Origin: Mycobacterium sp. Marseille-P9652
GTDB taxonomy: Bacteria; Actinomycetota; Actinomycetes; Mycobacteriales; Mycobacteriaceae
Length of the DNA: 40,433 bases
Direction: 5' to 3'
Assembly: GCF_902652685.1 (NCBI RefSeq)
Contig: NZ_CACRUY010000048.1
Coordinates: forward strand, 1-40,433
The notes under the pieces were generated by a model. The model searched no databases. It was not told where the DNA came from and saw nothing but the letters and a program-made list of their open reading frames with translations. The translations under genes were made by a program, and so were the position numbers. Positions 16,794-25,670 of the stretch are shown one piece after another (position 1 is the stretch's first letter; each line of letters opens with the position of its first letter).

Positions 16794-19700
16794 CCCAGAC
16801 CCTGCTCATCGCCAACCGCGGCGAGATCGCGCTCCGGATCATCCGGACCGCCATGGAACTGGGCATGGCGACGGTCGCGGTCTACGCCGAGGACGACGCG
16901 GACAGTCCCCACGTGCACGCGGCCGACGAAGCCGTCGGGCTTGCCGGTGCGGGCCCGAGGGCCTACCTCGAGGGCACGGCGCTGCTGACGGCCGCCGATA
17001 AATCCGGCGCCGGCCTGATTCATCCGGGCTACGGATTCCTCAGCGAGAATGCCGGCTTCGCCCGGGCGTGTGCCGCCGCCGGACGCACGTTCGTCGGGCC
17101 CGGCGCCGACGTCCTCGACCTGCTCGGCAACAAGTCCGCGGCGCGGGCCGCGGCGATCGCCGCCGGGGTCCCGGTGCTGCCCGCGACCGATGGTCCGAGC
17201 AGCGTGGCCGACATCCGGGCATTCTTCGCCGAGCACGGCGGTCCGTTGATGATCAAGGCCCTCGCCGGCGGCGGTGGCCGCGGGATGCGAAAAGTGTTGA
17301 GCGCCGAGGAGATCGACACCGCCTACCAGCGGTGCGCCGCGGAGGCGCGGCTGGGCTTCGGCGATCCGTCGCTCTTCGCCGAGGCCGCGCTGGGGGCCGC
17401 GCGGCACATCGAGGTGCAGGTGGTCGCCGCGCCGGCCGGGCACCAGACCCACGCCCTGGCCCTGGGGGACCGCGACTGCAGCGTGCAGCGGCGCTACCAG
17501 AAGATCGTCGAGATCGCGCCCGCGCAAGGGCTTTCCGACGCGCTGCGCCGCGGCCTGCACCAAGCCGCCGCCCGGCTGTGCGCCCGCGTCGGCCTGCGGG
17601 GCGTGGCGACCGTGGAATTCCTCGTCAGCGGAGACGAATTCGTCTTCCTCGAGGTCAATCCGCGCATCCAGGTCGAACACACCGTCACCGAGGAGACCAC
17701 CGGGACCGACCTGGTGGCCGTCCAGCTGGCGATCGCGTGCGGCGCATCGTACTACCGGCTGGGGCTGCCGGCCGGAACCGCCTCGGACGGCACCGAGGTC
17801 ATCGGCGAACCGGCCGCGCACCGGGGCATCGCCATTCAGGCCCGGGTCAACACGGAAACGTTCGCCGCCGACGGGTCGGTCGTGCCGGCGGCGGGCACGC
17901 TGACCGTGTTCTCCCCACCGGGCGGACCCGGCGTCAGGGTGGACACCTACGGAAGGCCCGGGCTGGCCACCAGCCCGCAGTACGACTCGCTGCTGGCCAA
18001 GGTCATCACCCATGTGCACGGTACGTCGTTCAGTGCGGCGGTCCGCAAGGCGCGCACCGCCCTGGGCGAGTTCGCCATCGAGGGTGTCGCCACCAACATT
18101 GCATTTCTCCGGGAGCTCCTGTCCGACAACAGGATTCAATCGGGATGGGTGACCACCGACTTCCTGGACGGCGCAATCGCGGAGTTCGCGTCCGCGGCCC
18201 TCTCCCACCAACACGACGTGCATGTCGCCACGGTCGAGCTCTACCCGGGCGAGGAGGTCCTGCGCGCCCACCTGGCGGGCACCGTCGTCGAGGTGGCGCC
18301 GGACGGCGCCGAGTTCGGCACCGGGGCACAGCTGGCGGTGCTCGAGGCGATGAAGATGCAGCACGTGCTGATCGCGCCCGCGGCGCTGCGCACGGTCCGT
18401 GCCCTGGTGAGGGTCGGCCAGGTGGTCGGCACCGGGGACCCGCTGCTGGTCTTCACCGGCACCGCCGACGGCGGCGACCGCGATTCGGCCTCGGCAGCCG
18501 TCGATCTCGACAAGCCCCGCGCCGACCTCGACGAGGTGCGGCACCGGCACCTGCTCACCCTCGACGAGGGCCGTGAGGCGACCGTCGCCAAGCGGCACGG
18601 GCGCGGCCGCCGAACCGCCCGCGAGAACATCGCCGACCTGGTCGACCCGGGAAGCTTCGTCGAATACGGCGCCCTGGCCATCGCGGCGCAGCGCAGCCGG
18701 CGCAGCGAAGAGGACCTGATCGCCAACACCCCGGCCGACGGCCTCGTCGCCGGCCTCGCGACGATCGGGGCGGAACGCTTCGGGCGGGCGGCGGCCGAGG
18801 TGGCCGTGCTGTCCTATGACTACACCGTGCTCGCCGGAACCCAGGGCATGCGCAACCATGCCAAGACCGACCGCGTCTTCGAGCTGGCGGCGCGAAGGCG
18901 CCTTCCGGTCGTGTTGTTCGCCGAGGGCGGCGGCGGCCGGCCCGGCGACACGGACGTCGGCGGCCACGCGGGCCTGGACGTGCCGACCTTTCGAATGCTG
19001 GCCGCGCTGAGCGGCACGGTGCCGCTGGTGTCGATCGTCTCGGGCCGGTGCTTCGCCGGCAACGCCGCGCTGGCCGGGGTGTGCGACGTGATCATCGCGA
19101 CCCCGGACGCGAACATCGGCATGGGTGGCCCGGCGATGATCGAGGGCGGCGGGCTGGGCGTGTACCCCCCGGAGGCGATCGGCCCGATCGACGTGCAGCG
19201 GCGCAACGGCGTGGTGGGCCTGGTCGCCCGCGACGAGGCGCACGCGGTGTCGCTGGCCAAGCGGTACCTGTCCTACTTCCAGGGCCCGCTGGCCGAGTGG
19301 GAGGCGCCGGATCCGCGGATCGCCCGGCATGTCGTGCCGCAGAACAGGTTACGGGCCTACGACGTACATCGGGCCATCGAGTCGATCGTCGACGTGGGCT
19401 CCGCGTGCGAGCTGCGGCCCGACTACGGGGTCGGGATCGTCACCGCCCTCGTGCGCGTCGAGGGCGTGGCATACGGGCTGATCGCCAACAGCACCCACCA
19501 TCTGGGCGGCGCAATCGACGCCGAGGCCGCCGACAAGGCCGGCGACTTCCTGGCCCTGTGCGAGTCGTTCGGCCTGCCGGTGATCTCGCTGTGCGACACC
19601 CCGGGCTTCATGGTCGGGCCAGACGCCGAAAAGGACGCGGCGGTGCGCCGATTCGGCCGCATGTTCGTGCTGGGCGCCCGGCTGACGGTGCCACTCGGCA

Positions 19701-20026
19701 TGATCATCCTGCGCAAGGGATACGGGCTGGGCGCGATGGCAATGGCAGGCGGCTCGTTCCGCGCCCCGCAGTTCACGATCGCCTGGCCCACCGGCGAGAT
19801 CGGCGGCATGGGTCTGGAAGGCGCTGTGCGCCTTGGGTTCAGCAAGGAACTGGCCGCCGTCGCCGACCCGGCCGAGCGACAGGAACTGTTCGACAAGCTG
19901 GTAGCGGCGGCCTACGAGCACGGCAAGGCGCTGCGATCCGCCACGACGTTCGAGCTCGACGACGTCATCGACCCGGCCGACTCCCGGGCCTGGATCACCA
20001 GGCTCGCCGGGGGATCGGGCGGCTAA
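16790..20026 (+). CDS. Single-chain multidomain acyl-CoA carboxylase (long-chain type)
   Basis: 1078 residues carrying all three biotin-carboxylase functions in one chain. Residues 1-450 are biotin carboxylase (LLIANRGEIALRIIRTA, ATP-grasp KALAGGGGRGMRKV, EVNPRIQVEHTVTEE). Residues 480-560 are the biotin carrier, with Lys522 in EAMKMQH as the biotinylation site. Residues 570-1078 are a carboxyltransferase (RGRRTARENIADLVDPGSF, GNAALAGVCDVIIA, GGMGLEGAVRLG). Ordinary mycobacterial acyl-CoA carboxylases use separate AccA and AccD chains. This architecture matches the long-chain acyl-CoA carboxylase described structurally from M. avium subsp. paratuberculosis, which alpha-carboxylates long acyl-CoAs. 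It is translationally coupled to the ligase. The biological use of the product is not established. Confidence 0.93.
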   Translation: MTQTLLIANRGEIALRIIRTAMELGMATVAVYAEDDADSPHVHAADEAVGLAGAGPRAYLEGTALLTAADKSGAGLIHPGYGFLSENAGFARACAAAGRTFVGPGADVLDLLGNKSAARAAAIAAGVPVLPATDGPSSVADIRAFFAEHGGPLMIKALAGGGGRGMRKVLSAEEIDTAYQRCAAEARLGFGDPSLFAEAALGAARHIEVQVVAAPAGHQTHALALGDRDCSVQRRYQKIVEIAPAQGLSDALRRGLHQAAARLCARVGLRGVATVEFLVSGDEFVFLEVNPRIQVEHTVTEETTGTDLVAVQLAIACGASYYRLGLPAGTASDGTEVIGEPAAHRGIAIQARVNTETFAADGSVVPAAGTLTVFSPPGGPGVRVDTYGRPGLATSPQYDSLLAKVITHVHGTSFSAAVRKARTALGEFAIEGVATNIAFLRELLSDNRIQSGWVTTDFLDGAIAEFASAALSHQHDVHVATVELYPGEEVLRAHLAGTVVEVAPDGAEFGTGAQLAVLEAMKMQHVLIAPAALRTVRALVRVGQVVGTGDPLLVFTGTADGGDRDSASAAVDLDKPRADLDEVRHRHLLTLDEGREATVAKRHGRGRRTARENIADLVDPGSFVEYGALAIAAQRSRRSEEDLIANTPADGLVAGLATIGAERFGRAAAEVAVLSYDYTVLAGTQGMRNHAKTDRVFELAARRRLPVVLFAEGGGGRPGDTDVGGHAGLDVPTFRMLAALSGTVPLVSIVSGRCFAGNAALAGVCDVIIATPDANIGMGGPAMIEGGGLGVYPPEAIGPIDVQRRNGVVGLVARDEAHAVSLAKRYLSYFQGPLAEWEAPDPRIARHVVPQNRLRAYDVHRAIESIVDVGSACELRPDYGVGIVTALVRVEGVAYGLIANSTHHLGGAIDAEAADKAGDFLALCESFGLPVISLCDTPGFMVGPDAEKDAAVRRFGRMFVLGARLTVPLGMIILRKGYGLGAMAMAGGSFRAPQFTIAWPTGEIGGMGLEGAVRLGFSKELAAVADPAERQELFDKLVAAAYEHGKALRSATTFELDDVIDPADSRAWITRLAGGSGG

Positions 20027-20358
20027 CCGTGGCCGCCGCCGCAGCCGACGCCGGGCAGGCAGGCCTGGCCGCCCGGCACGCCGCCGGGTCCCGCGTTCTG
20101 GCCCCCGGAGCCGCAGCCGACACCCGGGACGCAGCCCTGACCGCCCGGGCCGCCGCCGGGGCCGTTGTTCTGGCCGCCGGAGCCGCAGTTGCCGTTCCCG
20201 TCGCAGCCGCCGCCGCCCGGGTCGTCCTTGACGATGACATGCGTCGGCGCGCCCGCGCCCGGTGCGGCCGCGAAGGCGTCGGCCGGCGCGGCGGCGACCG
20301 CCGCGGCAACCGCCCCGCTCACCATGATCGATTTCATGAGGGTTAATTTCTTCGACAT
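20023..20358 (-). CDS. Small exported Cys/Gly-rich repeat protein
   Basis: 111 residues. Residues 1-31 form a signal peptide (MSKKLTLMKS, hydrophobic AVAAAVAAAPADAFA). The mature part is two near-identical 24-residue repeats (58-81 and 82-105, consensus CGSGGQNxGPGGxPGGQxCxPGVG) plus half-copies at each end. The six cysteines are strictly periodic: 52, 58, 76, 82, 100, 106, alternating spacings of 6 and 18. The repeats are 72 bp in DNA. The gene converges on the carboxylase with a 4-nt overlap and diverges from the SDR at 20428. No family is recognised; metal binding, disulphide knots or a wall-associated role are possible. The reading frame is convincing because it has export signal, repeat phase and fixed Cys spacing. 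Confidence 0.75.
   Translation of the reverse strand: MSKKLTLMKSIMVSGAVAAAVAAAPADAFAAAPGAGAPTHVIVKDDPGGGGCDGNGNCGSGGQNNGPGGGPGGQGCVPGVGCGSGGQNAGPGGVPGGQACLPGVGCGGGHG
20044..20187 (-). repeat. Two in-frame 72-bp repeats coding for the Cys/Gly units
   Basis: Unit 1 spans 20187-20116 and unit 2 spans 20115-20044 (minus strand). They encode residues 58-81 and 82-105 of the small exported protein and differ at a few codons only. Confidence 0.8.
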
Positions 20359-20427
20359 AGGCGCCGCGTACCACGCATCGACAGTCCAAAACATCTCGCC
20401 GCCCACCCAACGAAAGAGACGCCCACA

Positions 20428-21222
20428 GTGACCACATCGAAGACCCCACTGGACCTGACCGGACGGACCGCCATCATCACCGGCGCCTCGCGCGGCATCG
20501 GGCTGGCGATCGCGCAGCAACTGGCGGCCGCCGGCGCGGACGTGGTGCTCACCGCCCGCAAGCAGGAGGCCGCGGAAGCGGCCGCTGCGCAGGTCGGGCA
20601 GAAGGCGCTCGGCGTGGGTGCGCACGCCGTCGACGAGGACGCCGCGCGGCGCTGCGTCGACCTCACCCTCGAGACCTTCGGCCGCATCGACATCCTGATC
20701 AACAACGCCGGAACCAACCCGGCCTTCGGTCCGCTGATCGACCAGGACCACGCGCGTTTCACCAAAATCTTCGACGTCAACCTGTGGGCGCCGCTGATGT
20801 GGACGTCGCTCGCCGTCAAGTCGTGGATGGGCGAGCACGGCGGCTCGGTGGTCAACACCGCCTCCATCGGCGGCATGCACCAGTCGCCGGGCATGGGCAT
20901 GTACAACGCCACCAAGGCCGCGCTGATCCACGTCACCAAGCAACTGGCCCTGGAACTTTCGCCGAAGATCCGGGTGAACGCGATCGCCCCCGGGGTGGTC
21001 CGCACCAGGCTGGCCGAGGCGCTGTGGAAGGACCACGAGGACCCGCTCGCGTCGACGATCGCGCTCGGCCGCATCGGCGAGCCGATCGACGTGGCGAACG
21101 CGGTCGCTTTCCTGGTTTCCGACGCCGCCAGCTGGATCACCGGCGAGACGCTGGTGATCGACGGCGGCACGGTGCTCGGCGCCGCGCAAGGCTTCCAGTC
21201 GCAACCCGGGGGCTCCCAATGA
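20428..21222 (+). CDS. SDR family oxidoreductase (FabG-like)
   Basis: 264 residues, probably the Rv2766c equivalent. Nucleotide site TGASRGIG is near residue 17, NNAG follows, and the catalytic Tyr159-x3-Lys163 is in YNATKAA with Ser in NTASIGG. It reduces or oxidises a hydroxy/keto group, most likely on an acyl thioester. GTG start at 20428. The stop overlaps the first acyl-CoA dehydrogenase (ATGA), and that gene overlaps the second, so the three form one beta-oxidation-like unit. Confidence 0.92.
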   Translation: MTTSKTPLDLTGRTAIITGASRGIGLAIAQQLAAAGADVVLTARKQEAAEAAAAQVGQKALGVGAHAVDEDAARRCVDLTLETFGRIDILINNAGTNPAFGPLIDQDHARFTKIFDVNLWAPLMWTSLAVKSWMGEHGGSVVNTASIGGMHQSPGMGMYNATKAALIHVTKQLALELSPKIRVNAIAPGVVRTRLAEALWKDHEDPLASTIALGRIGEPIDVANAVAFLVSDAASWITGETLVIDGGTVLGAAQGFQSQPGGSQ

Positions 21223-22409
21223 CCCCCGACGACCTGGACGACCGCGTCAAGGCCCTGCTCGACGAGCACGACCCGGCCACCAGCGACCCGCGCGAATTCC
21301 TTGGGGCGCAATACGACGCGGGCCTGGCCTGGGTGCACCTGCCCGGGGGCTTCGGCGGCCTCGGCCTGCCCCGCAGCGCCCAGGAGCCGGTCGACGCGCA
21401 CCTCGCCGCGGCGGGCGCCCCGGTGCGCGGGACCGTCAAGAACTTCATCGGGATGGGCATGGCGGCACCGACCATCGCGGCGTTCGGGACCGACGAGCAG
21501 AAGCGAAAGTTCCTGCGCCCCTTGTTCACCGGCGAGCAGGTGTATTGCCAGCTGTTCAGCGAGCCGGGCGCCGGATCCGACCTCGCCGGGGTCGCCACCC
21601 GCGCCGTGCGCGACGGTGACGACTGGATCGTCAACGGGCAGAAGGTGTGGACCTCGATGGCGCAGCACGCGCAGATGGCCATCCTGGTCGCCCGCACCGA
21701 CCCGACCGTGCCGAAACACGCCGGGCTGACGTATTTCCTGTGCGACATGACCCAACCGGGCGTCGAGGTGCGCCCGCTGCGCCAGATCACCGGCGAGGCG
21801 GAGTTCAACGAGGTGTTCCTCACCGACGTCCGGGTGCCCGACGCCAACCGGCTGGGCCCCGAGGGCGGCGGCTGGCGCGTCGCGACCACCACGCTCAACA
21901 ACGAGCGCGTCGCGATCGGCTCGCGCTCGGGCGCCCCGCGGGAGAGTGGGCACATCGGCAAGGTCGCCGACGCCTGGCGCGACGATCCGGGGCTGCGCAA
22001 TCCCGCGATGCACGACGAGCTGATGCGGTTGTGGGTGGACGCCGAGGTGCTGCGCCTGGCGGGGGAGCGCCTGCGACAGCAGGCCAGCGCAGGCCAACCG
22101 GGGCCCGAGGGCGCCGGCATGAAGGTGGCGTTCGCCCGCCTGGCGCAGGCCATTTCGGGTTTTGAGATCGAGCTGCACGGTGAAGCGGGGCTGGCCTACG
22201 ACGACTGGACCATGCGGCGCACCGAGGTGGTCGACCTGGTCGGGCGCGGGCCCGGCTATCGCTACCTGCGGGCGCGCGGCAACTCGATCGAGGGCGGCAC
22301 CTCGGAGATCCTGCGCAACACGATCTCCGAGCGGATCCTCGGCCTGCCGGGCGAACACCGCGTCGACAAGGACGTCGCGTGGAAGGATCTGAAGGACCTG
22401 AACCGATGA
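21219..22409 (+). CDS. Acyl-CoA dehydrogenase, catalytic-type subunit
   Basis: 396 residues. FAD-dependent alpha,beta-dehydrogenation of an acyl-CoA. QLFSEPGAGSDLAG and the WIVNGQKVWTSMA flavin/substrate segments are clear, and Glu358 in NSIEGGTSEILRN occupies the catalytic-base position (MCAD Glu376). The QRxxFG flavin motif is not found, whereas the next protein has it. This division matches mycobacterial heteromeric dehydrogenases such as the FadE26-FadE27 type, where each flavin site is built from two unlike chains. Electrons would pass to ETF. Confidence 0.93.
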   Translation: MTPDDLDDRVKALLDEHDPATSDPREFLGAQYDAGLAWVHLPGGFGGLGLPRSAQEPVDAHLAAAGAPVRGTVKNFIGMGMAAPTIAAFGTDEQKRKFLRPLFTGEQVYCQLFSEPGAGSDLAGVATRAVRDGDDWIVNGQKVWTSMAQHAQMAILVARTDPTVPKHAGLTYFLCDMTQPGVEVRPLRQITGEAEFNEVFLTDVRVPDANRLGPEGGGWRVATTTLNNERVAIGSRSGAPRESGHIGKVADAWRDDPGLRNPAMHDELMRLWVDAEVLRLAGERLRQQASAGQPGPEGAGMKVAFARLAQAISGFEIELHGEAGLAYDDWTMRRTEVVDLVGRGPGYRYLRARGNSIEGGTSEILRNTISERILGLPGEHRVDKDVAWKDLKDLNR

Positions 22410-23494
22410 CCGACCTGCTGTACTCCGACACCGAGGACGCGCTGCGCGACAGCGTTCGCGAACTGTTCGCCGACCGCTGCCCGCCGGAGACCGTGGCACG
22501 GGCCTACGACCCGGAGCCGCAAGACTTTTCGGCGCTCTGGCGGACGCTCGCCGCCGAATTGGGCGTAGCCGGCCTGCTCGTTCCCGAGGGCCTCGGCGGC
22601 GCCGGTGCGGGGCCGCGCGAGACGGCGGTCGTCATGGAGGAGATCGGGCGGGCGGTCGCGCCGGTGCCCTTCCTGTCCAGCGCCGTCCTCGCGACCGTCG
22701 CGTTGCTGCGGGCCGGTGACACCGAGACCGTGCCCGCGCTGGCGCGCGGAGAGTTGACGGCGGCGCTGGTGGTGCCGCTGTCCGCCGCGCCGGGGGATTC
22801 CGTTGCGGCCGTGGCAATTAGCGCCGACGGGCTCGCCGGAACGGTCACCAGCGTTGCCGGCGCCGCGCAGGCCGACGTCCTGGTGGTGCCCGTCGCGGGA
22901 GCGGGCGGGCTCGAACTGCACACGGTCGCCGCCGACGGGGCCGGCGTGGAGATTTCGCCGCGGGTCGCGCTGGACATGACGAGACCCCTTGCCGACGTCA
23001 GCTTTTCGGGTGCGGCGTCCGCGCGGGTGGGGCCCGCCGGCGCCGCCATCGACGAGGCGCTCGAAACCGGGGCGGCCCTGCTCGCCTCGGAGCAGCTCGG
23101 GGTGGCCCGCTGGTGCTTCGACGCCACACTGTCATATGCCAAGCAGCGCAAGCAGTTCGGCCGGCTGATCGGCTCCTACCAGGCGATCAAGCACCGACTC
23201 GCCGACCTGTGGTTCGAGGTCGGCGCGGCCACCGCCGCCGCCCGGTACGCCGCCGACGCGTGCGCCCGCGGTGAGGACGTAGGCGTCGCGGCGGCCACCG
23301 CCCAGGCGTACTGCAGCGGGGCCGCGGTGCACGCCGCCGAGGAATGCGTGCAGCTGCACGGCGGCATCGGGATGACGTGGGAGTATCCGGCGCACCTGTA
23401 CCTCAAGCGCGCCAAGAGCGACCAGCTGGCGCTGGGCAGCGCCTACCGCCACCGCTCGCGGCTGGGCGAGCTGGTCGGCTTGCCGCCGAGCTAG
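22406..23494 (+). CDS. Acyl-CoA dehydrogenase, non-catalytic partner subunit
   Basis: 362 residues, overlapping the previous gene by ATGA. It keeps the flavin/subunit motif Gln247-Arg248-Lys-Gln-Phe-Gly252 and the GGIGMTWEYPAHLYLKRAK segment. At the catalytic-base position it has Leu343 (DQLALGS) where active enzymes have Glu. It is therefore expected to be inactive alone and to complete the flavin site of the partner chain in an alpha2beta2 complex (inference from known ChsE-type enzymes). Convergent with the hydrolase at 23512, 17 nt apart. Confidence 0.92.
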   Translation: MTDLLYSDTEDALRDSVRELFADRCPPETVARAYDPEPQDFSALWRTLAAELGVAGLLVPEGLGGAGAGPRETAVVMEEIGRAVAPVPFLSSAVLATVALLRAGDTETVPALARGELTAALVVPLSAAPGDSVAAVAISADGLAGTVTSVAGAAQADVLVVPVAGAGGLELHTVAADGAGVEISPRVALDMTRPLADVSFSGAASARVGPAGAAIDEALETGAALLASEQLGVARWCFDATLSYAKQRKQFGRLIGSYQAIKHRLADLWFEVGAATAAARYAADACARGEDVGVAAATAQAYCSGAAVHAAEECVQLHGGIGMTWEYPAHLYLKRAKSDQLALGSAYRHRSRLGELVGLPPS

Positions 23495-23511
23495 CCGACG
23501 CCGGTCCGGTG

Positions 23512-24252
23512 TCAGCGCGGTAACGCGGCGCCGAACAGGTCCCTCATCGCCGCCCAGTGCCGCTCGGCGGCGGCCGGGTTGTAGGGGCCGTTGTCCGGCA
23601 CCGCGAACCCGTGGCCGGCCGAGTACCACTCGATCGTGTGGGTCACGCCGGCCGCGGTCAGCGCCTTCTCGAGCTGCTCGGCGTCGTCGGCCGTGAACGA
23701 CGCGTCGTTCTCGGCGCCCCCCACGTAGACCGTGGCGCGCATGCGGTCGGCGAGCAGGTGCGGGCTGTCGTCGGTGTCGGTCACCAGGCCCCCGCCGTGG
23801 AACGACGCCGCGGCGGCGACGCGCTCCGGCACGCGGCCCGCGACCACCACCGACGTGCGGCCGCCCATGCAGTAGCCGCAGACGCCGAAACGGTCCCCCG
23901 AGACCTCGGGCCGCGACGCCAGATAGTCGAAGAACGCGCCCGCGTCGGACGCCATCTTGTCCGGCGTGATGCTGCCGATCATCGAGAACAGCCGGTTGCG
24001 CTCCTTGGCGTCGCCGAACACGGTCGCCATGTCGAAGGGCGCCCAGTCGCCGCTGCGGTAGTACACGTCGGGAAGCAACACCGCGTACCCGAATCCGGCC
24101 AGCTTGGCGGCCATCTGGTCGAACGTGTCGCGCGTCCCGCCGGCGTCGACGTACATGACTACCCCGGGCCACGGCCCGGACCCCTCGGGGGTGAACAGGC
24201 CGACGGGGCAGGTGCCGTCGGGGGTGGTGATGGTGTCGGTGATCTTCGGCAT
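23512..24252 (-). CDS. Dienelactone hydrolase family protein
   Basis: 246 residues, apparently the Rv2765 equivalent (245 aa). The alpha/beta hydrolase has a cysteine nucleophile in FGVCGYCMGG, an acid in the VGGAEND segment and His in SAGHGF, the Cys-Asp-His triad of dienelactone hydrolases. Start ATG at 24252; the open frame upstream runs antisense through thyA and is not real. Divergent from thyA by 42 nt. The substrate is unknown. Confidence 0.92.
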   Translation of the reverse strand: MPKITDTITTPDGTCPVGLFTPEGSGPWPGVVMYVDAGGTRDTFDQMAAKLAGFGYAVLLPDVYYRSGDWAPFDMATVFGDAKERNRLFSMIGSITPDKMASDAGAFFDYLASRPEVSGDRFGVCGYCMGGRTSVVVAGRVPERVAAAASFHGGGLVTDTDDSPHLLADRMRATVYVGGAENDASFTADDAEQLEKALTAAGVTHTIEWYSAGHGFAVPDNGPYNPAAAERHWAAMRDLFGAALPR

Positions 24253-24282
24253 GGCACCCGTTCTACTCCCGCCCTGAAAAGC

Positions 24283-24288
24283 TAAGCT
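24283..24288 (+). promoter_or_regulatory. -10 element of thyA
   Basis: TAAGCT followed by 6 nt and the GTG at 24295; a leaderless candidate that supports this start. Confidence 0.5.
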
Positions 24289-24294
24289 GACCGC

Positions 24295-25095
24295 GTGCCG
24301 ATCGCCACCCCCTACGAGGACCTGCTGCGCCTGGTGCTCGAGCGCGGCACCGCCAAATCCGATCGCACCGGCACCGGCACCCGCAGCCTGTTCGGCCAGC
24401 AGATCCGCTACGATCTGTCGGCCGGCTTTCCGCTGCTGACCACCAAGAAGGTGCACTTCAAATCGGTGGTCTACGAGTTGCTGTGGTTTCTGCGTGGCGA
24501 CTCCAACGTCGGCTGGCTGCACGAGCACGGCGTCACCATCTGGGACGAATGGGCAAGTCCCACAGGCGATCTCGGCCCGGTCTACGGAGTGCAATGGCGG
24601 TCGTGGCCCACGCCCTCGGGCGAGCATGTCGACCAGATCAGCGCGGCACTGGAGTTGCTGCGCACCGACCCGGACTCGCGGCGCATCATCGTCTCGGCGT
24701 GGAACGTCGGCGACATTCCTCGGATGGCGCTGCCGCCGTGCCACGCGTTCTTCCAGTTCTATGTCGCCGACGGGCGCCTGAGCTGCCAGCTCTATCAGCG
24801 CAGCGCCGACCTGTTCCTCGGCGTGCCGTTCAACATCGCCAGCTACGCGCTGCTCACCCACATGATGGCCGACCAGGCGGGCCTCGGGGTCGGCGAGTTC
24901 GTGTGGACCGGAGGCGACTGCCACATCTACGACAACCACGTCGAGCAGGTGCGCCTGCAGCTGGCCCGCGAGGCCCGGCCGTACCCCGAACTCGTTCTGG
25001 CGCAGCGGGATTCGATCTTCGACTACACGTACGAAGATGTCGTCGTCAAGAATTACGACCCGCACCCGGCCATCAAAGCGCCCGTCGCTGTATGA
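24295..25095 (+). CDS. thyA: Thymidylate synthase (folate-oxidising)
   Basis: 266 residues. Methylates dUMP to dTMP using methylene-tetrahydrofolate, which it turns into dihydrofolate. The nucleophile Cys149 is in [13 protein letters not shown], with the phosphate-binding [10 protein letters not shown] and the FNIASYALL segment. dfrA, which recycles the dihydrofolate, overlaps its stop (ATGA), so the two cooperating enzymes are coupled. A second, unrelated thymidylate synthase, thyX, lies 2.7 kb downstream. Confidence 0.98.
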   Translation: MPIATPYEDLLRLVLERGTAKSDRTGTGTRSLFGQQIRYDLSAGFPLLTTKKVHFKSVVYELLWFLRGDSNVGWLHEHGVTIWDEWASPTGDLGPVYGVQWRSWPTPSGEHVDQISAALELLRTDPDSRRIIVSAWNVGDIPRMALPPCHAFFQFYVADGRLSCQLYQRSADLFLGVPFNIASYALLTHMMADQAGLGVGEFVWTGGDCHIYDNHVEQVRLQLAREARPYPELVLAQRDSIFDYTYEDVVVKNYDPHPAIKAPVAV

Positions 25096-25586
25096 CGTCT
25101 TCTTCGTCCGTGGGCCTGGTCTGGGCTCAGTCGACCTCCGGTGTCATCGGTCGCGGCGGTGACATCCCGTGGCGGGTGCCCGAGGACCTGGTCCGCTTCA
25201 AGCAGGTGACCATGGGACACACGGTCGTGATGGGCCGGCGCACCTGGGAGTCGTTGCCGGCGCCGGTGCGGCCGCTGCCGGGCCGCCGCAACGTCGTCCT
25301 GTCCCGGCGGCCCGACTTCGCGGCCGACGGGGCCGAGGTGATGGGCTCGCTCGAGGACGCCCTGACCGACCCGGACACGTGGATCATCGGCGGCGAGCAG
25401 GTCTACGCGCTCGGGCTGCCGCACGCCACCCGGTGCGAGGTCACCGAGGTCGAGATCGACCTGCCGCGCGACGACGACGACGCGCTGGCGCCGGTCCTCG
25501 ACGAGACGTGGATCGGCGAGACGGGCGAGTGGCAGATCAGCCGCTCTGGCCTGCGGTATCGCTTCCACAGCTACGTTCGGCCGTGA
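25092..25586 (+). CDS. dfrA: Dihydrofolate reductase
   Basis: 164 residues (M. tuberculosis DfrA is 159). NADPH-dependent reduction of dihydrofolate to tetrahydrofolate; the target of trimethoprim-type inhibitors. Active-site stretch [25 protein letters not shown] motifs [12 protein letters not shown] and [11 protein letters not shown]. The start overlaps the thyA stop by 4 nt, as in other mycobacteria. Confidence 0.97.
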   Translation: MTSSSSVGLVWAQSTSGVIGRGGDIPWRVPEDLVRFKQVTMGHTVVMGRRTWESLPAPVRPLPGRRNVVLSRRPDFAADGAEVMGSLEDALTDPDTWIIGGEQVYALGLPHATRCEVTEVEIDLPRDDDDALAPVLDETWIGETGEWQISRSGLRYRFHSYVRP

Positions 25587-25670
25587 GCGCCTTGCCCCCA
25601 AGCTGACATACTCGGACGCGGGGGGTCGGTCACACCGGGTCTACCAGGCGTTTGCAAGAAGGGGGGAAAA

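Noticed and set aside
16358-19330. A 990-codon minus-strand open frame across the ligase and carboxylase
   Set aside because: Mirror of strongly conserved coding sequence; no recognisable motif.
20044-20187. The 72-bp repeats as a CRISPR or PGRS fragment
   Set aside because: Units are directly adjacent with no spacers, and the protein has Cys at fixed spacing, unlike PGRS Gly-Gly-Ala repeats.
20343-22499. A 718-codon minus-strand open frame across the SDR and acyl-CoA dehydrogenases
   Set aside because: Antisense shadow; the plus-strand genes have full catalytic motifs and overlapping starts and stops.
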